The translations under genes and the position numbers were made by a program. Shown one piece after another: positions 15,653 to 24,227 of a DNA stretch of 64,000 nt (its first letter is position 1; every line of letters begins with the position of its first letter). Source of the DNA: Solirubrobacter deserti (GTDB taxonomy: Bacteria; Actinomycetota; Thermoleophilia; Solirubrobacterales; Solirubrobacteraceae); NCBI RefSeq assembly GCF_003344625.1, contig NZ_QPKJ02000001.1, positions 1,178,001 through 1,242,000 of the forward strand, read 5' to 3'. The notes beneath the pieces were generated by a model. The model ran no database searches, had not been told where the DNA came from, and worked only from the letters and a program-made list of their open reading frames with translations.

Positions 15653-16188
15653 CAGCTGGTCTCGCGCGCCTCGGGGGGATCTTCTTCGGTGGGCCGTGGG
15701 TGCAGCAGCGAGGTGCTCGAGCGCGCCACGGGATGCTGGCCGGTCTCGGTCGGCGGCGGCCGGTGATCGACGGCGGCCACGCGCGTCCGACGGTCACGCC
15801 CCTCGACCGCCACGGCGAACGACACCTTCGAGAACGAGAGCACCGCGCCGACGACCATCAGGAACGCGCCGGCGAGCGCGAGCCAGGCGCCGAGCCCGAG
15901 ATCCTCGTCCGGCACCGGCGGCGGGTCCATCAGCTGGGCGGCCACGACGACGAAGGCCACGCCGACGAGCCACGGCAACGCGCGCTTGTCGACGTACTCC
16001 ACCTCCGGGGTGAGCAGGCCGACGGCCCCGATCACGGCCGCGACGGCGCAGGCGGCGAGCAGCAGGTCCACGATCTCGAACACGGCCCACGCGTTGAACA
16101 CGCCGTACCAGTCGAGGAACAGGCCGACGAGCAGCAGGAGCGCGCCGAGCGCGAGCACGAACGGCCCGATGTCGAATCTACGGTTCAT
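15652..16188 (-). CDS. Four-TM membrane protein, function unknown
   Basis: The 178-residue product has four hydrophobic segments (about 8-28, 34-58, 71-91, 100-122), starting at FVLALGALLLLVGLFLDWYG. A hydrophilic Pro/Thr-rich cytoplasmic tail (about 125-178) follows. The GLFLDWY motif after the first helix occurs in actinobacterial hypothetical membrane proteins. ATG at 16188 starts at MNRRFDIGPF. Its TGA overlaps the ATG of the coiled-coil gene by 1 nt (TGATG). The three-gene set with the GT-C-like protein suggests one membrane assembly. Confidence 0.75.
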   Translation of the reverse strand: MNRRFDIGPFVLALGALLLLVGLFLDWYGVFNAWAVFEIVDLLLAACAVAAVIGAVGLLTPEVEYVDKRALPWLVGVAFVVVAAQLMDPPPVPDEDLGLGAWLALAGAFLMVVGAVLSFSKVSFAVAVEGRDRRTRVAAVDHRPPPTETGQHPVARSSTSLLHPRPTEEDPPEARETS

Positions 16189-16335
16189 CGCTTGAGAAGT
16201 CTGACAAGCGCCCCCGCTGGATCGCCGCAACGCCCATCACACCCGTTTTCGTTCAAGTACTGACACGGCGCGTTTCCCGCCTGGACCCGTGGGCATCTTC
16301 GGTCAGACGCTTCGTTCTGTCTCCCGACTGGACGT

Positions 16336-17001
16336 CTACTCCCCTCGCCTGCGCCGAGCGGCCGGGTCGCCGACACGACCCGGCCGCTCGGAGTCCCTTT
16401 CCGCCGCGACCAACGCCGCTGCCGACTCGGAGAGATGCCCCCGCAGCGCAGCCGGCCCGTCGCGCTCCAGCCCCCGCACGAGCGCGACGTGGTCGGTTGC
16501 CATCCGCTCCGCGCTCCACAGCGGCTCGAGCTGGTTCATGAAGAGCCGGAGCTCGCCGTCGAGCGCCGCGTGCGCGGCCGTGATCCGCGGCGAGTCGGCC
16601 GCCTCGACGATCGCCCGGTGCAAGCCGTTGTGTGCGTCGTTGATCGCGCCCCAGGCGCCCGCCTCGCACGCCCGCTCCAGCACGGCCAACGCCGCGTACA
16701 CGCTCGGCGGAAGCGGGCCGCGGTCAAGTGCCAGACGCGCGGCTTCAATTTCCAGAGCCGTGCGAAGCTCAAACAGACTCACGATTGTGTCAGCTGTCAG
16801 CCGTGCGACCCGCGCGCCGCGGTTCGTCTCGATCACGACGATGCCTTCAGCGGCCAGCGCGCGCAGCGCCGCGCGCAGCGAATGCCGCGCCACGCCGTAT
16901 CGCGCGCACAGTTCCGCTTCGACCAGGCGCGACCCCGCGGGACGTTCCCCGTCAAGGATCGTTTGACGTAAAGCGTCCGTTACAGCCTCGACCGCGGTCA
17001 C
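16336..17001 (-). CDS. GntR-family (FadR-type) transcriptional regulator
   Basis: The 221-residue protein has a GntR winged helix (about 5-70, with LVEAELCARYGVARHSLRAA) and an all-helical FCD ligand-binding domain (about 85-205, with LFELRTALEIEAARLA and LHRAIVEAADS). GTG at 17001 overlaps the EamA stop by 4 nt, so transporter and regulator are translated together. Two ATTGTTNNACAAT-type palindromes before the transporter gene match the symmetry of FadR-subfamily operators. It probably represses its own operon; the effector is likely the exported compound or a precursor. Confidence 0.87.
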   Translation of the reverse strand: MTAVEAVTDALRQTILDGERPAGSRLVEAELCARYGVARHSLRAALRALAAEGIVVIETNRGARVARLTADTIVSLFELRTALEIEAARLALDRGPLPPSVYAALAVLERACEAGAWGAINDAHNGLHRAIVEAADSPRITAAHAALDGELRLFMNQLEPLWSAERMATDHVALVRGLERDGPAALRGHLSESAAALVAAERDSERPGRVGDPAARRRRGE

Positions 17002-17864
17002 GCCGGGACCGTAACCGGCCGGCGCACTTCCGGCGCAGCCAGCACGAGCAACCCGCTCAGGATCAACGCCGCGCCAACCGCCGCGGGCGCGTTCAACGCC
17101 TCGCTGAGCACGATCACGCCCAGCAGGGTCGCCGTGAGCGGCTCGGCCAGGGTGAGCGTCGCCGTCTCGGCCGCGCTGAGCCGCTTGAGCCCGCGCGCGA
17201 ACAGCAGATAGGCGCCGGCGGTCGGGACGACGCCGAGGAAGACCGCGAGCAGCAGCCCGTCCGTGGTGGCCAGCCACTCGGCGCCGGTGATGAACAGCAC
17301 CGGGAGGAGCACGACCGCGCCGAGCCCGAACGCCCCCGCCATCACGCGCTCCGGCGTGTGGCCGGCCTGCAGCATCTGCTTGGCCGCGTACGTGTAGCCC
17401 GCGTAGGACGCGCCGGCGACCAGCGCGAGCGCCACGCCGAGAACCGAGATCGACGCGTCCGCCCCGGCCAGCGCCAGCATCGCGACGCCCGCGCACGCCA
17501 GCGCCGTCGCGATCGCCCACGCACGGGTGGGCGCCCGCCGCTCGACCAGCCACTCGAGCGCCCCGGCCAGGGCGGGCGCGGAGCCGAGCGCGACGATCGT
17601 CCCAACGGCCACGCCGGTGTCGGCGACAGCGGCGAAGAACGACAGCTGGTAGGCCGCGACCGCGGCCGCGGCGAGCAGCAGCGGGCGCCGCGGAAGACCG
17701 CGCAGCCCGTCGGCCAGCAGTGCGACGAGGACGAGCAGCGCACCGCCGATCAGGATCCGCGCCGCGCCCACCCCCGCCGGCGACAGCCCCGCCGGACCGA
17801 GCGCCTGGGCGGTGCCGGTGGTGCCGAAGCAGAGCGAGGCGAGCAAGACCTGAAACCGGGACAT
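16998..17864 (-). CDS. EamA/DMT-family transporter
   Basis: The 288-residue protein has ten hydrophobic segments in two EamA repeats, typical of drug/metabolite exporters (RhaT/YdcZ-like). Repeat 1 starts at VLLASLCFGTTGTAQAL and repeat 2 at VLGVALALVAGASYAGYTY. Conserved TLAEPLTATLLG sits near residue 235. The substrate cannot be told from sequence. ATG at 17864 is preferred over a start 39 nt upstream, because the added residues lie in the operator palindromes and lack family similarity. It is co-transcribed with the GntR regulator. Confidence 0.87.
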   Translation of the reverse strand: MSRFQVLLASLCFGTTGTAQALGPAGLSPAGVGAARILIGGALLVLVALLADGLRGLPRRPLLLAAAAVAAYQLSFFAAVADTGVAVGTIVALGSAPALAGALEWLVERRAPTRAWAIATALACAGVAMLALAGADASISVLGVALALVAGASYAGYTYAAKQMLQAGHTPERVMAGAFGLGAVVLLPVLFITGAEWLATTDGLLLAVFLGVVPTAGAYLLFARGLKRLSAAETATLTLAEPLTATLLGVIVLSEALNAPAAVGAALILSGLLVLAAPEVRRPVTVPA

Positions 17865-17871
17865 GACGGCG

Positions 17872-17904
17872 ATTGTTCCACAATCATCGTGATTGTTCAA
17901 CAAT
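17872..17904. promoter_or_regulatory. Twin palindromic operators for the GntR/EamA operon
   Basis: ATTGTTCCACAAT (17872-17884) and ATTGTTCAACAAT (17892-17904) are near-identical 13-bp palindromes 20 bp apart centre to centre, two helical turns. They lie 8 bp before the EamA start and reach into the 3' end of the SDR gene. The TTGT-N5-ACAA symmetry fits FadR-type GntR regulators, and one is encoded in this operon. Confidence 0.72.
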
Positions 17905-18654
17905 ACGTGCGATCAGCCGGTCCATCGCTTGCACGGGCAGCACACGCGCGAGCGTGACCATGACCCGTGCGTCGCGACCGAGGACGTACCGCGCGCGCGG
18001 GCGGGCCGCGGTGAGCGCACGGTGGATCGCGCCGACGACGACGTCGATCGGCATGCCGGTCCGTTCGGCGTCCTCCGCCATCGCGCGCAGCCGTTCGGCG
18101 ATCCGCACATACGGCTCCGGCGGCGTCTCGGTGACGGCGAGGGTGCGCTGCCAGATCGGCGTCGCGACGGCGCCGGGCTCGATCAGCGAGACGTGCACAG
18201 AGCCCCGGAGCTCCTGACGCAGCGCGTCGCTGAGGGCCTCGAGCGCGAACTTCGACGCCGCGTACGGCCCGTAGAGCGGCAGCGCGACCCGGCCGGAGAT
18301 CGACGAGACGTTCACGATCCGGCCGCGCGTGCGTCGCAGCGCCGGCAGGCACGCCTGGATGACCGCGAGCTGGCCGACGGTGTTCACCTCCAGCTGGCGG
18401 CGCAGCTCGTCGAGGGGTAGGTACTCCAACGGGCCGATCACGGCGATGCCCGCGTTGTTGACCACCGCGTCGAGCTCGAGCTCGCGCAGATGGCTGACGT
18501 CCCGGGTGACGTCGAGCTCGACCGGCGTGACGCCGTCGTAGTCGAGCGCGGCGCGTGTGCCGGCGTAGACGGTGAAGCCGCGGCGCGCGAGCGCGATGGC
18601 GGCGGCGCGCCCGATCCCGCTGGACGCGCCGGTGACGAGCACGGTCTTGGGCAT
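17884..18654 (-). CDS. Short-chain dehydrogenase/reductase
   Basis: This 256-residue classical SDR has a cofactor motif TGASSGIG (about 8-15), VVNNAG (about 77-82), the catalytic Ser in NVSSISGR and a YxxxK at YAASK. Acidic or basic specificity residues after beta-2 are not clear enough to choose NAD or NADP. Substrate is unknown. ATG at 18654 lies only 20 bp from the divergent ligase start; a TAGTTT box 8 nt upstream suggests a leaderless message. Its stop falls in the operator region of the next operon. Confidence 0.87.
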   Translation of the reverse strand: MPKTVLVTGASSGIGRAAAIALARRGFTVYAGTRAALDYDGVTPVELDVTRDVSHLRELELDAVVNNAGIAVIGPLEYLPLDELRRQLEVNTVGQLAVIQACLPALRRTRGRIVNVSSISGRVALPLYGPYAASKFALEALSDALRQELRGSVHVSLIEPGAVATPIWQRTLAVTETPPEPYVRIAERLRAMAEDAERTGMPIDVVVGAIHRALTAARPRARYVLGRDARVMVTLARVLPVQAMDRLIARIVEQSR

Positions 18655-18662
18655 GGTCGGCG

Positions 18663-18668
18663 AAACTA
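18663..18668 (-). promoter_or_regulatory. Candidate -10 box of a leaderless transcript (SDR gene)
   Basis: TAGTTT on the minus strand fits TANNNT and lies 8 nt before the SDR ATG, inside a divergent spacer of only 20 bp shared with the ligase gene. Confidence 0.38.
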
Positions 18669-18674
18669 CCGGCG

Positions 18675-20150
18675 ATGCTGTTCGCCGAGCTCGCCGCTGC
18701 CACCGAGGACGTCCGCGCCGAGTCGGGGCGGCTCGCGAAGGCCGAGCGGATCGCGGCCGCGCTGCGCGGCCTCGCGCCTGACGAGCGCGCGGCCGGCGCG
18801 TCCTACCTGGCCGGCTCGCCGCGCCAGCGGGTGCTCGGTGTGGGCTGGGCGTCGCTGAAGGAGGACCCGCCCGCGCCGGCCGCGGAGGCGTCGTTGACCG
18901 TGGCGGAGGTGGACGCCGCGCTGGAGCGCGTCGCGTCGCTGAGCGGCGCGGGATCGGTCGCGGGGCGCCGGGCCGCGCTGGGCGAGCTGATGGCGCGGGC
19001 GACGGCGTCCGAGCAGGCGTTCCTGCGCGCGCTCGTGCTCGGGGACATCCGGCAGGGCGCACTCGCGGCGGTGGTCGGGGACGCCGTCGCGAAGGCCGCG
19101 GAGGTGCCGGTCAAGGACGTCCGGCGAGCGCTGATGCTGCGCGGTGACCTCGGCGCGGTGGCGGCGGTCGCGCTCGCGGGCGAGGATCTCGGGCAATTCC
19201 GGCTCGAGGTCGGGCGGCCGATCTCCCCCATGCTCGCCTCCACCGCGCCGGACGTGGACGCGGCGCTGGAGAAGACCGGGCCGGCCGCGGTCGAGTGGAA
19301 GCTCGACGGCGCGCGTATCCAGGTGCACCGCGACGGTGACAAGGTGCGGATCTTCACGCGGACGTTGGACGATGTGACGGCGCGCATCCCGGAGGTGGTC
19401 GAGGCGGCGTTGGCGCTGGACGCCCGGTCCTTCGTGCTCGACGGCGAGGCGATCGCCTTGCGGGAAAATGGGCGCCCGCACCCGTTCCAGGTGACCGGCA
19501 GCCGGTTCGCGAGCAAGTCCGGCACCGTGCTCCTGACGCCGCTGTTCTTCGACGTGATGCACCTGGACGGCGTCGATCTGCTCGACGAGCCCGCGTCCGT
19601 GCGGGTGTCGGCGTTGCACGCGCTGGTGCCGGAGCGCTGGCGGGTGCCGCGCGGCGGGCCCGAGCAGCTCGAGCTCGCGCTGGCGCAGGGGCACGAGGGC
19701 GTTGTGGTGAAGGCGCTGGAGGCGCCCTACGAGGCGGGGCGGCGCGGGTCGGCGTGGGTGAAGGTCAAGCCGGTGCACACGCTCGACCTGGTGGTGCTCG
19801 CGGTCGAGTGGGGCTCGGGGCGCCGGCGCGGGAAGCTCTCGAACCTGTGGCTCGGCGCGCGCCACGAGGACGGGTTCGTGATGCTCGGCAAGACGTTCAA
19901 AGGGCTGACCGACGCGATGCTCGCGTGGCAGACCGAGAAGCTGCTCGAGCTCGAGACGCGCCGCGAGGGACACGTGGTGCACGTGCGGCCCGAGCTGGTG
20001 GTCGAGATCGCGTTCGACGGGGTGCAGACGAGTCCGCGCTACCCGGGCGGGGTCGCCCTGCGGTTCGCGCGCGTCCTGCGCCACCGGCCGGACAAGCCGG
20101 CGGCGCAGGCGGACACGCTCGAAGCGGTGCTGGCGGTGCGCAGCGCCTAG
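18675..20150 (+). CDS. ATP-dependent DNA ligase
   Basis: The 491-residue protein matches archaeal-type/LigB-like ATP-dependent ligases. An N-terminal helical DNA-binding domain (about 1-170) is followed by the adenylation domain with EWKLDGAR (AMP-accepting Lys209) and FVLDGEAI (motif III). Motif IV is [10 protein letters not shown], and an OB-fold domain follows with [14 protein letters not shown] (motif V). It seals nicks using ATP, as an accessory to the NAD-dependent LigA. ATG at 18675 fits the family N-terminus. The stop shares CTAG with the convergent gene at 20147. Confidence 0.92.
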   Translation: MLFAELAAATEDVRAESGRLAKAERIAAALRGLAPDERAAGASYLAGSPRQRVLGVGWASLKEDPPAPAAEASLTVAEVDAALERVASLSGAGSVAGRRAALGELMARATASEQAFLRALVLGDIRQGALAAVVGDAVAKAAEVPVKDVRRALMLRGDLGAVAAVALAGEDLGQFRLEVGRPISPMLASTAPDVDAALEKTGPAAVEWKLDGARIQVHRDGDKVRIFTRTLDDVTARIPEVVEAALALDARSFVLDGEAIALRENGRPHPFQVTGSRFASKSGTVLLTPLFFDVMHLDGVDLLDEPASVRVSALHALVPERWRVPRGGPEQLELALAQGHEGVVVKALEAPYEAGRRGSAWVKVKPVHTLDLVVLAVEWGSGRRRGKLSNLWLGARHEDGFVMLGKTFKGLTDAMLAWQTEKLLELETRREGHVVHVRPELVVEIAFDGVQTSPRYPGGVALRFARVLRHRPDKPAAQADTLEAVLAVRSA

Positions 20151-20485
20151 GAGGCGCCGGAGCCGGACACCGCGAGCGCGATGATCGCGACGGCGCCGAC
20201 GATGCCGATCGCGCCGCAGACGATGCCGGCCATCGCCTGGCCGCTGCCGCTCATCCCGCCGCTCTTGGCGCGGCTTCGGGCGACGGCACCGAGCACGATC
20301 GCGACGACGCCGAGGATGATCGCGAGGATCGGGACGATGATCGCCGGGATCGCGAGGATGCCGACGATCATGGCGGCGACCGCCATCCCGTTCTTGGCGC
20401 CACTGGCGGTCCGGTGGTCGGAGACGGGTGACGCGTGCTGGTCCAGCGCGGACGCGGTGGTGCTTTCAGTGCTGTGTGCGGCCAT
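20147..20485 (-). CDS. Small DUF4190-like membrane protein
   Basis: The 112-residue protein has a polar, Ser/Thr-rich N-terminus (about 1-30) and two hydrophobic segments. The first is long and Ile/Val-rich (about 35-65, [20 protein letters not shown]) and the second is near 85-107. A short basic Gly/Ser loop ([16 protein letters not shown]) separates them. This layout fits DUF4190, a family of unknown function found in many actinobacteria. The next 180 bp (20486-20666) hold no gene or clear signal that I can support. Confidence 0.72.
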   Translation of the reverse strand: MAAHSTESTTASALDQHASPVSDHRTASGAKNGMAVAAMIVGILAIPAIIVPILAIILGVVAIVLGAVARSRAKSGGMSGSGQAMAGIVCGAIGIVGAVAIIALAVSGSGAS

Positions 20486-20666
20486 CAGTTTGTCCTCTCC
20501 AGACAGGGTCAGGCGGGCTGGGGCGCCCGCTCACGAGCGAACGGCACGAGCAAACAACAGAACGAACGTCATGCAGCCGGCGCGTCGTCCCCACCGCCGG
20601 CAGCGAGGATGAGCGCGAGCGTCATGCAGGCCCAATACCCGCGTCCGACGGCTGATAGGCCTGCTT

Positions 20667-22412
20667 CTAGAGCAGCGTGAGCAGGAGGATCAGCAGGACG
20701 ATCGCGACGAGCACGAGGCCGCCGACCGTCGCCAATCGCTCGGTCGGCGTCCACTCCCGCCGATGCGCCTCGGTACGCCGGCTTCGCACCGGGCGCTCGA
20801 GCGGTGGCAGCTCCGCCGGCAGCGCCTGCTCCTTGCGCTCGCCGCGCCGGATCGCGGACGCGAGGTCCGCCGCCCGCGCCTCGGCCCGTTCGGCCCGCTC
20901 GATCGTCTCGGCGAGCGCCGCTTCGGCGGCCTCGGCGCGCTCGATCGCCTCGACGAGTCCGGCTCCGGCGCCGCGCGCGTCCGGCGGGTCGGCGACGTCG
21001 GCGAACGCCGAGCCAGCGGCCACGTCCGCGGACTCATCGGGTGCGGGCCACGCGGCCGTGGGCGTGCCGACGCCAGACGCAGCCTGAGCCGCCGTGTCGA
21101 CGCCGGCGCGTGCGGCCGTGGCGGCGGCGCGGGCTTCGGCCTGCTCGGCGCGCTCGATCGCGGCGGCGGCGCGGGTTTCGGCCCGCTCGGCGCGCTCGAT
21201 CGCGGCGGCGAGGTCGGCGTCGGCGGCGGACGCGTCCTCACCGGCCGCCTCGGCGCGCGCGTTCGCCTGGTCCACGCGGGCGAGGGCGGCATCCCGGGCG
21301 GCTTCGGCGGCCTCGGCCCGCGAGGTCGCGTCGTTCAGCGCCTCCTCGGCCGCCGTGCGCGCCCGCTCGAGCTCGGCGAATCGCGCCGTCGCCTGGTCGC
21401 GCTCGGCCTCGGCGGACCAGGCGCGGGTCGTTGCCTCGTCACGCGCCGCCTCGGCGGCCTCGGCCCGCGTGCGCGCCTCGATCACGTCGCCTTCGAGGCG
21501 CACCACCTCGTTCGCACGCTCGACCGCGCTCTCGTGATGACCGGCCTGCGTCGCGAGCTGACGGCGCGCGAGCTCGAGCTCCGCCTCGACCCGCGCCCGA
21601 TCAGCGGCCTCGTCGGCGAGCTCGTTGCGCGCGATCTCGAGCTCGGCCTCGAGCCCAGCACGGCCGGCCACCTCGTCCGCGAGTTGGCCCCGCACGAGCT
21701 CGAGCTCCGCGGCGAGGCGCCGGACCGCGTCCGCGCTCGGGGAGGACGCGGGCGGCGCGGCTGCGGCCGGCGGCGATGGGGGCGGCGCAGCGGCGTCGGC
21801 GGGCGACGAGGACGGGCCGGCGGCGTCGACGGACGACGTGGACGGGCCCGCGGCGTCGACGGGCACCGGGGACGAGGCGGCGGCGTCGTCGCGCGACGAA
21901 GACGCGGGCGCGCCGGACGAGGCGGCGGTCGGCGGCGAGGGTGCGACGGCGCCGGCCGACGTAGCGGCGGGCGGCGAGCTCGCGGCCGCCCCGGGCGAGG
22001 ACGTCGGAGGTGCGGCCGCGCGGGCCGGCGCGACCGGGGCCGGCTTCGGCTTCGCGACGCGGCGCGGGCGCGGGCGCGGGGTCAGGGACTGGCCGGACGC
22101 GGCTTCGCCCGGGGCGCCGAGGTCGAGGACGATCTCCGGGGTGAGCTCGAGGCGGGCGCCGGTGACGTGGTCCTCGGGGGAGCCGCGCCAGGCGAAGGCG
22201 GCGATCCAGACGCCGTCGTCGTCGGGAGCCCAGGGCTTGTGGTCGAGGGCGGCGATCAGGCGTCGGCGGCGGCCGCCGGCCTTCAGGTGCAGGGTCGGGC
22301 GCATGAAGCGCTGGCCGCGCACGCCGAACCAGCGGCCGCGGACCTCCAGCCGCTCGGGCCCCTGCCAGTCGAAGCGCTCGAGCTCGAAGGTGAGCTCGTC
22401 AAGGCTCATCAT
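20667..22412 (-). CDS. Tail-anchored coiled-coil protein, second paralogue
   Basis: The 581-residue protein repeats the architecture of the 13793-15652 product. An N-terminal beta domain (about 1-100) has FELERFDW and VRGRWFGVRGQRFMRP. A long Ala/Pro/Ser low-complexity linker (about 105-230) follows, then an Ala/Glu/Arg coiled coil with repeated AIERAERAEARAA units (about 235-530). A C-terminal transmembrane helix (about 558-580, GGLVLVAIVLLILLLTLL) ends the protein. The N-terminal domains align over most of their length. There is no signal peptide. Unlike its paralogue it stands alone. ATG at 22412 or 22409 is the start. Function is unknown. Confidence 0.8.
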   Translation of the reverse strand: MMSLDELTFELERFDWQGPERLEVRGRWFGVRGQRFMRPTLHLKAGGRRRRLIAALDHKPWAPDDDGVWIAAFAWRGSPEDHVTGARLELTPEIVLDLGAPGEAASGQSLTPRPRPRRVAKPKPAPVAPARAAAPPTSSPGAAASSPPAATSAGAVAPSPPTAASSGAPASSSRDDAAASSPVPVDAAGPSTSSVDAAGPSSSPADAAAPPPSPPAAAAPPASSPSADAVRRLAAELELVRGQLADEVAGRAGLEAELEIARNELADEAADRARVEAELELARRQLATQAGHHESAVERANEVVRLEGDVIEARTRAEAAEAARDEATTRAWSAEAERDQATARFAELERARTAAEEALNDATSRAEAAEAARDAALARVDQANARAEAAGEDASAADADLAAAIERAERAETRAAAAIERAEQAEARAAATAARAGVDTAAQAASGVGTPTAAWPAPDESADVAAGSAFADVADPPDARGAGAGLVEAIERAEAAEAALAETIERAERAEARAADLASAIRRGERKEQALPAELPPLERPVRSRRTEAHRREWTPTERLATVGGLVLVAIVLLILLLTLL

Positions 22413-22442
22413 CGCGATGGTTCCCCATCGTAGGAGGGCGGG

Positions 22443-22613
22443 CTAAGAGTCGCGGTCGGGCTCCTCGCGCGGCGCGTCGTCGCCCGGCTCGCCCGCGGGG
22501 GTGTCGGGCGTGATCCGGCCTTCGGCGATCGCGCGGCCCACGGCCTGGTTGCCCGCCGTCATCTGCATGGAGCGCAGGACCTCGTCCGATACCGGAACGC
22601 CGCGCCGGGTCAC
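22443..22613 (-). CDS. Small hypothetical protein (56 residues)
   Basis: The frame starts at GTG 22613 after a good GGAGGG ribosome-binding site 4 nt upstream. It encodes a polar protein with DEVLRSMQMTAGNQAVGRAI in the first half and an Asp/Glu/Pro-rich acidic tail. It lies between the sugar dehydrogenase and the coiled-coil gene on the same strand and fills an otherwise empty gap. I recognise no family. The ribosome-binding site and the change from amphipathic to acidic composition support it being real. Confidence 0.5.
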   Translation of the reverse strand: MTRRGVPVSDEVLRSMQMTAGNQAVGRAIAEGRITPDTPAGEPGDDAPREEPDRDS

Positions 22614-22630
22614 GAGCCCTCCATCAAGAC

Positions 22631-22660
22631 GCGGGAGCGAGCCCCTGGGCGCGTTCCCGC
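22631..22660 (-). terminator. Hairpin after the sugar dehydrogenase gene
   Basis: GCGGGA (22631-22636) pairs with TCCCGC (22655-22660), with further partial pairing inside, 27 bp after the dehydrogenase stop. No T-tract follows, so termination is only likely. Confidence 0.35.
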
Positions 22661-22686
22661 CCGAGCACGCGAACGCGCAGCGCGAG

Positions 22687-23780
22687 TCATGCGACGCGGA
22701 CCGCGATGATCCGGTCGTCGCCGTCGCGCGGGGAGCCGCGGCCGTCGCGATTGGACGTCGCCACCCACAACGTGCCGTCCGGCGCGGCCACGACCGTGCG
22801 GATTCGCCCGTAGCGCCCGCTCAGCATCCGCGTCGGCTTCCCCGCGGACGCGCCGTCGAGCGGCACCTTCCACACGCACTCGCCCTGCAGCGCGGCCACG
22901 TACAGGTTCCGGCCGATGATCGCGGCCCCGCTGGGCGAGGCCTCCGACGTCGACCAGGTGACCTCCGGGTTGGTGAAGCGTCCGCCCGTCGGCCCGACGC
23001 CCTCGACCTCCGGCCATCCGTAGTTGCGCCCGCGCCGGATCAGGTTGACCTCGTCGCGCGCGTTCTGGCCGAACTCGCTCGCCCACAGCCGCCCGCGCCG
23101 ATCCCACGCGAGCCCTTGCACGTTGCGGTGCCCCAGCGACCAGACGCGCACGTTGTCGCCGTCCGGGTCCATGCGCAGGATCTTGCCGTTGCGCGAGGAC
23201 GGGCTCTGTGACAGCGACGTGTCCCCCGCGTCGCCGACGCCCGCGTACAGCTTGCCGTCGGGCCCGAACGCGATCCGCCCGCCGTTGTGGACGCCCGCCG
23301 AGCGCAACCCCGTCAGCACCGGCCGCACGCGCTCGCCCAGCCGGAAGCGCACGATCCGGTTGTCGCCCTGGGTTGACGTCAGGTACGCGTAGACCCACCG
23401 GTCACGCGCGTAGGCCGGGGAGACCGCGAGTCCGAGCAGCCCGCCCTCGCCCGCCCCGCGTGCCACGCCCGGGACCGTCATCACCCGCCGCGGCTCGCCG
23501 CCGCCGGCGTCGATCCGCAGCACGCGCGCCGTCGAGCGCTCCGCCACGAGCGCGTCTCCATCAGGCAGGAACGCGATGCCCCACGGCACGTCGAGCCCGG
23601 TCGCGATCACGCGCCGCGCGGGCGGACGCGGCGTGGCCGTGGGCGACGGCCCGGGCGTCTCCTCCGGCGTCGCCGTTGCCGGTGGCGTGGTGGGAACCGT
23701 CCTCGCGGCCGCCTTCGGCTCAGGCTGGTCGGACCCACACCCGGCGAGGACGACAGCCGCGAGCAGGACCGACACGCGCC

Positions 23781-23784
<4 letters not shown>
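22687..23784 (-). CDS. PQQ-type sugar dehydrogenase lipoprotein (GSDH family)
   Basis: The 365-residue protein has a lipoprotein signal peptide (lipobox LAGC, Cys16), a Pro/Thr linker, and a six-bladed beta-propeller like soluble glucose/aldose sugar dehydrogenase. Family marks are GLDVPWGIAFLPDG, GEGGLLGLAVSP, the likely catalytic His in AGVHNGGRIAFGPDGKLY, and NYGWPEVEG. It would oxidise a sugar in the cell envelope using PQQ. Substrate and cofactor are inferred from family. ATG at 23784 overlaps the response-regulator stop by 4 nt, making it the last gene of a signalling operon. Confidence 0.87.

Positions 23785-24223
<439 letters not shown>

Positions 24224-24227
<4 letters not shown>

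Noticed and set aside
12294..16013. 1239-codon open frame on the plus strand, opposite the envelope operon
   Set aside because: Its product is Arg/Ser/Pro-rich with no domain. It is the antisense shadow of coiled-coil and membrane genes in very GC-rich DNA.
20569..20754. Small minus-strand frame in the gap between DUF4190 and the coiled-coil paralogue
   Set aside because: No ribosome-binding site and no recognisable content; it overlaps the start of the real neighbouring frame.
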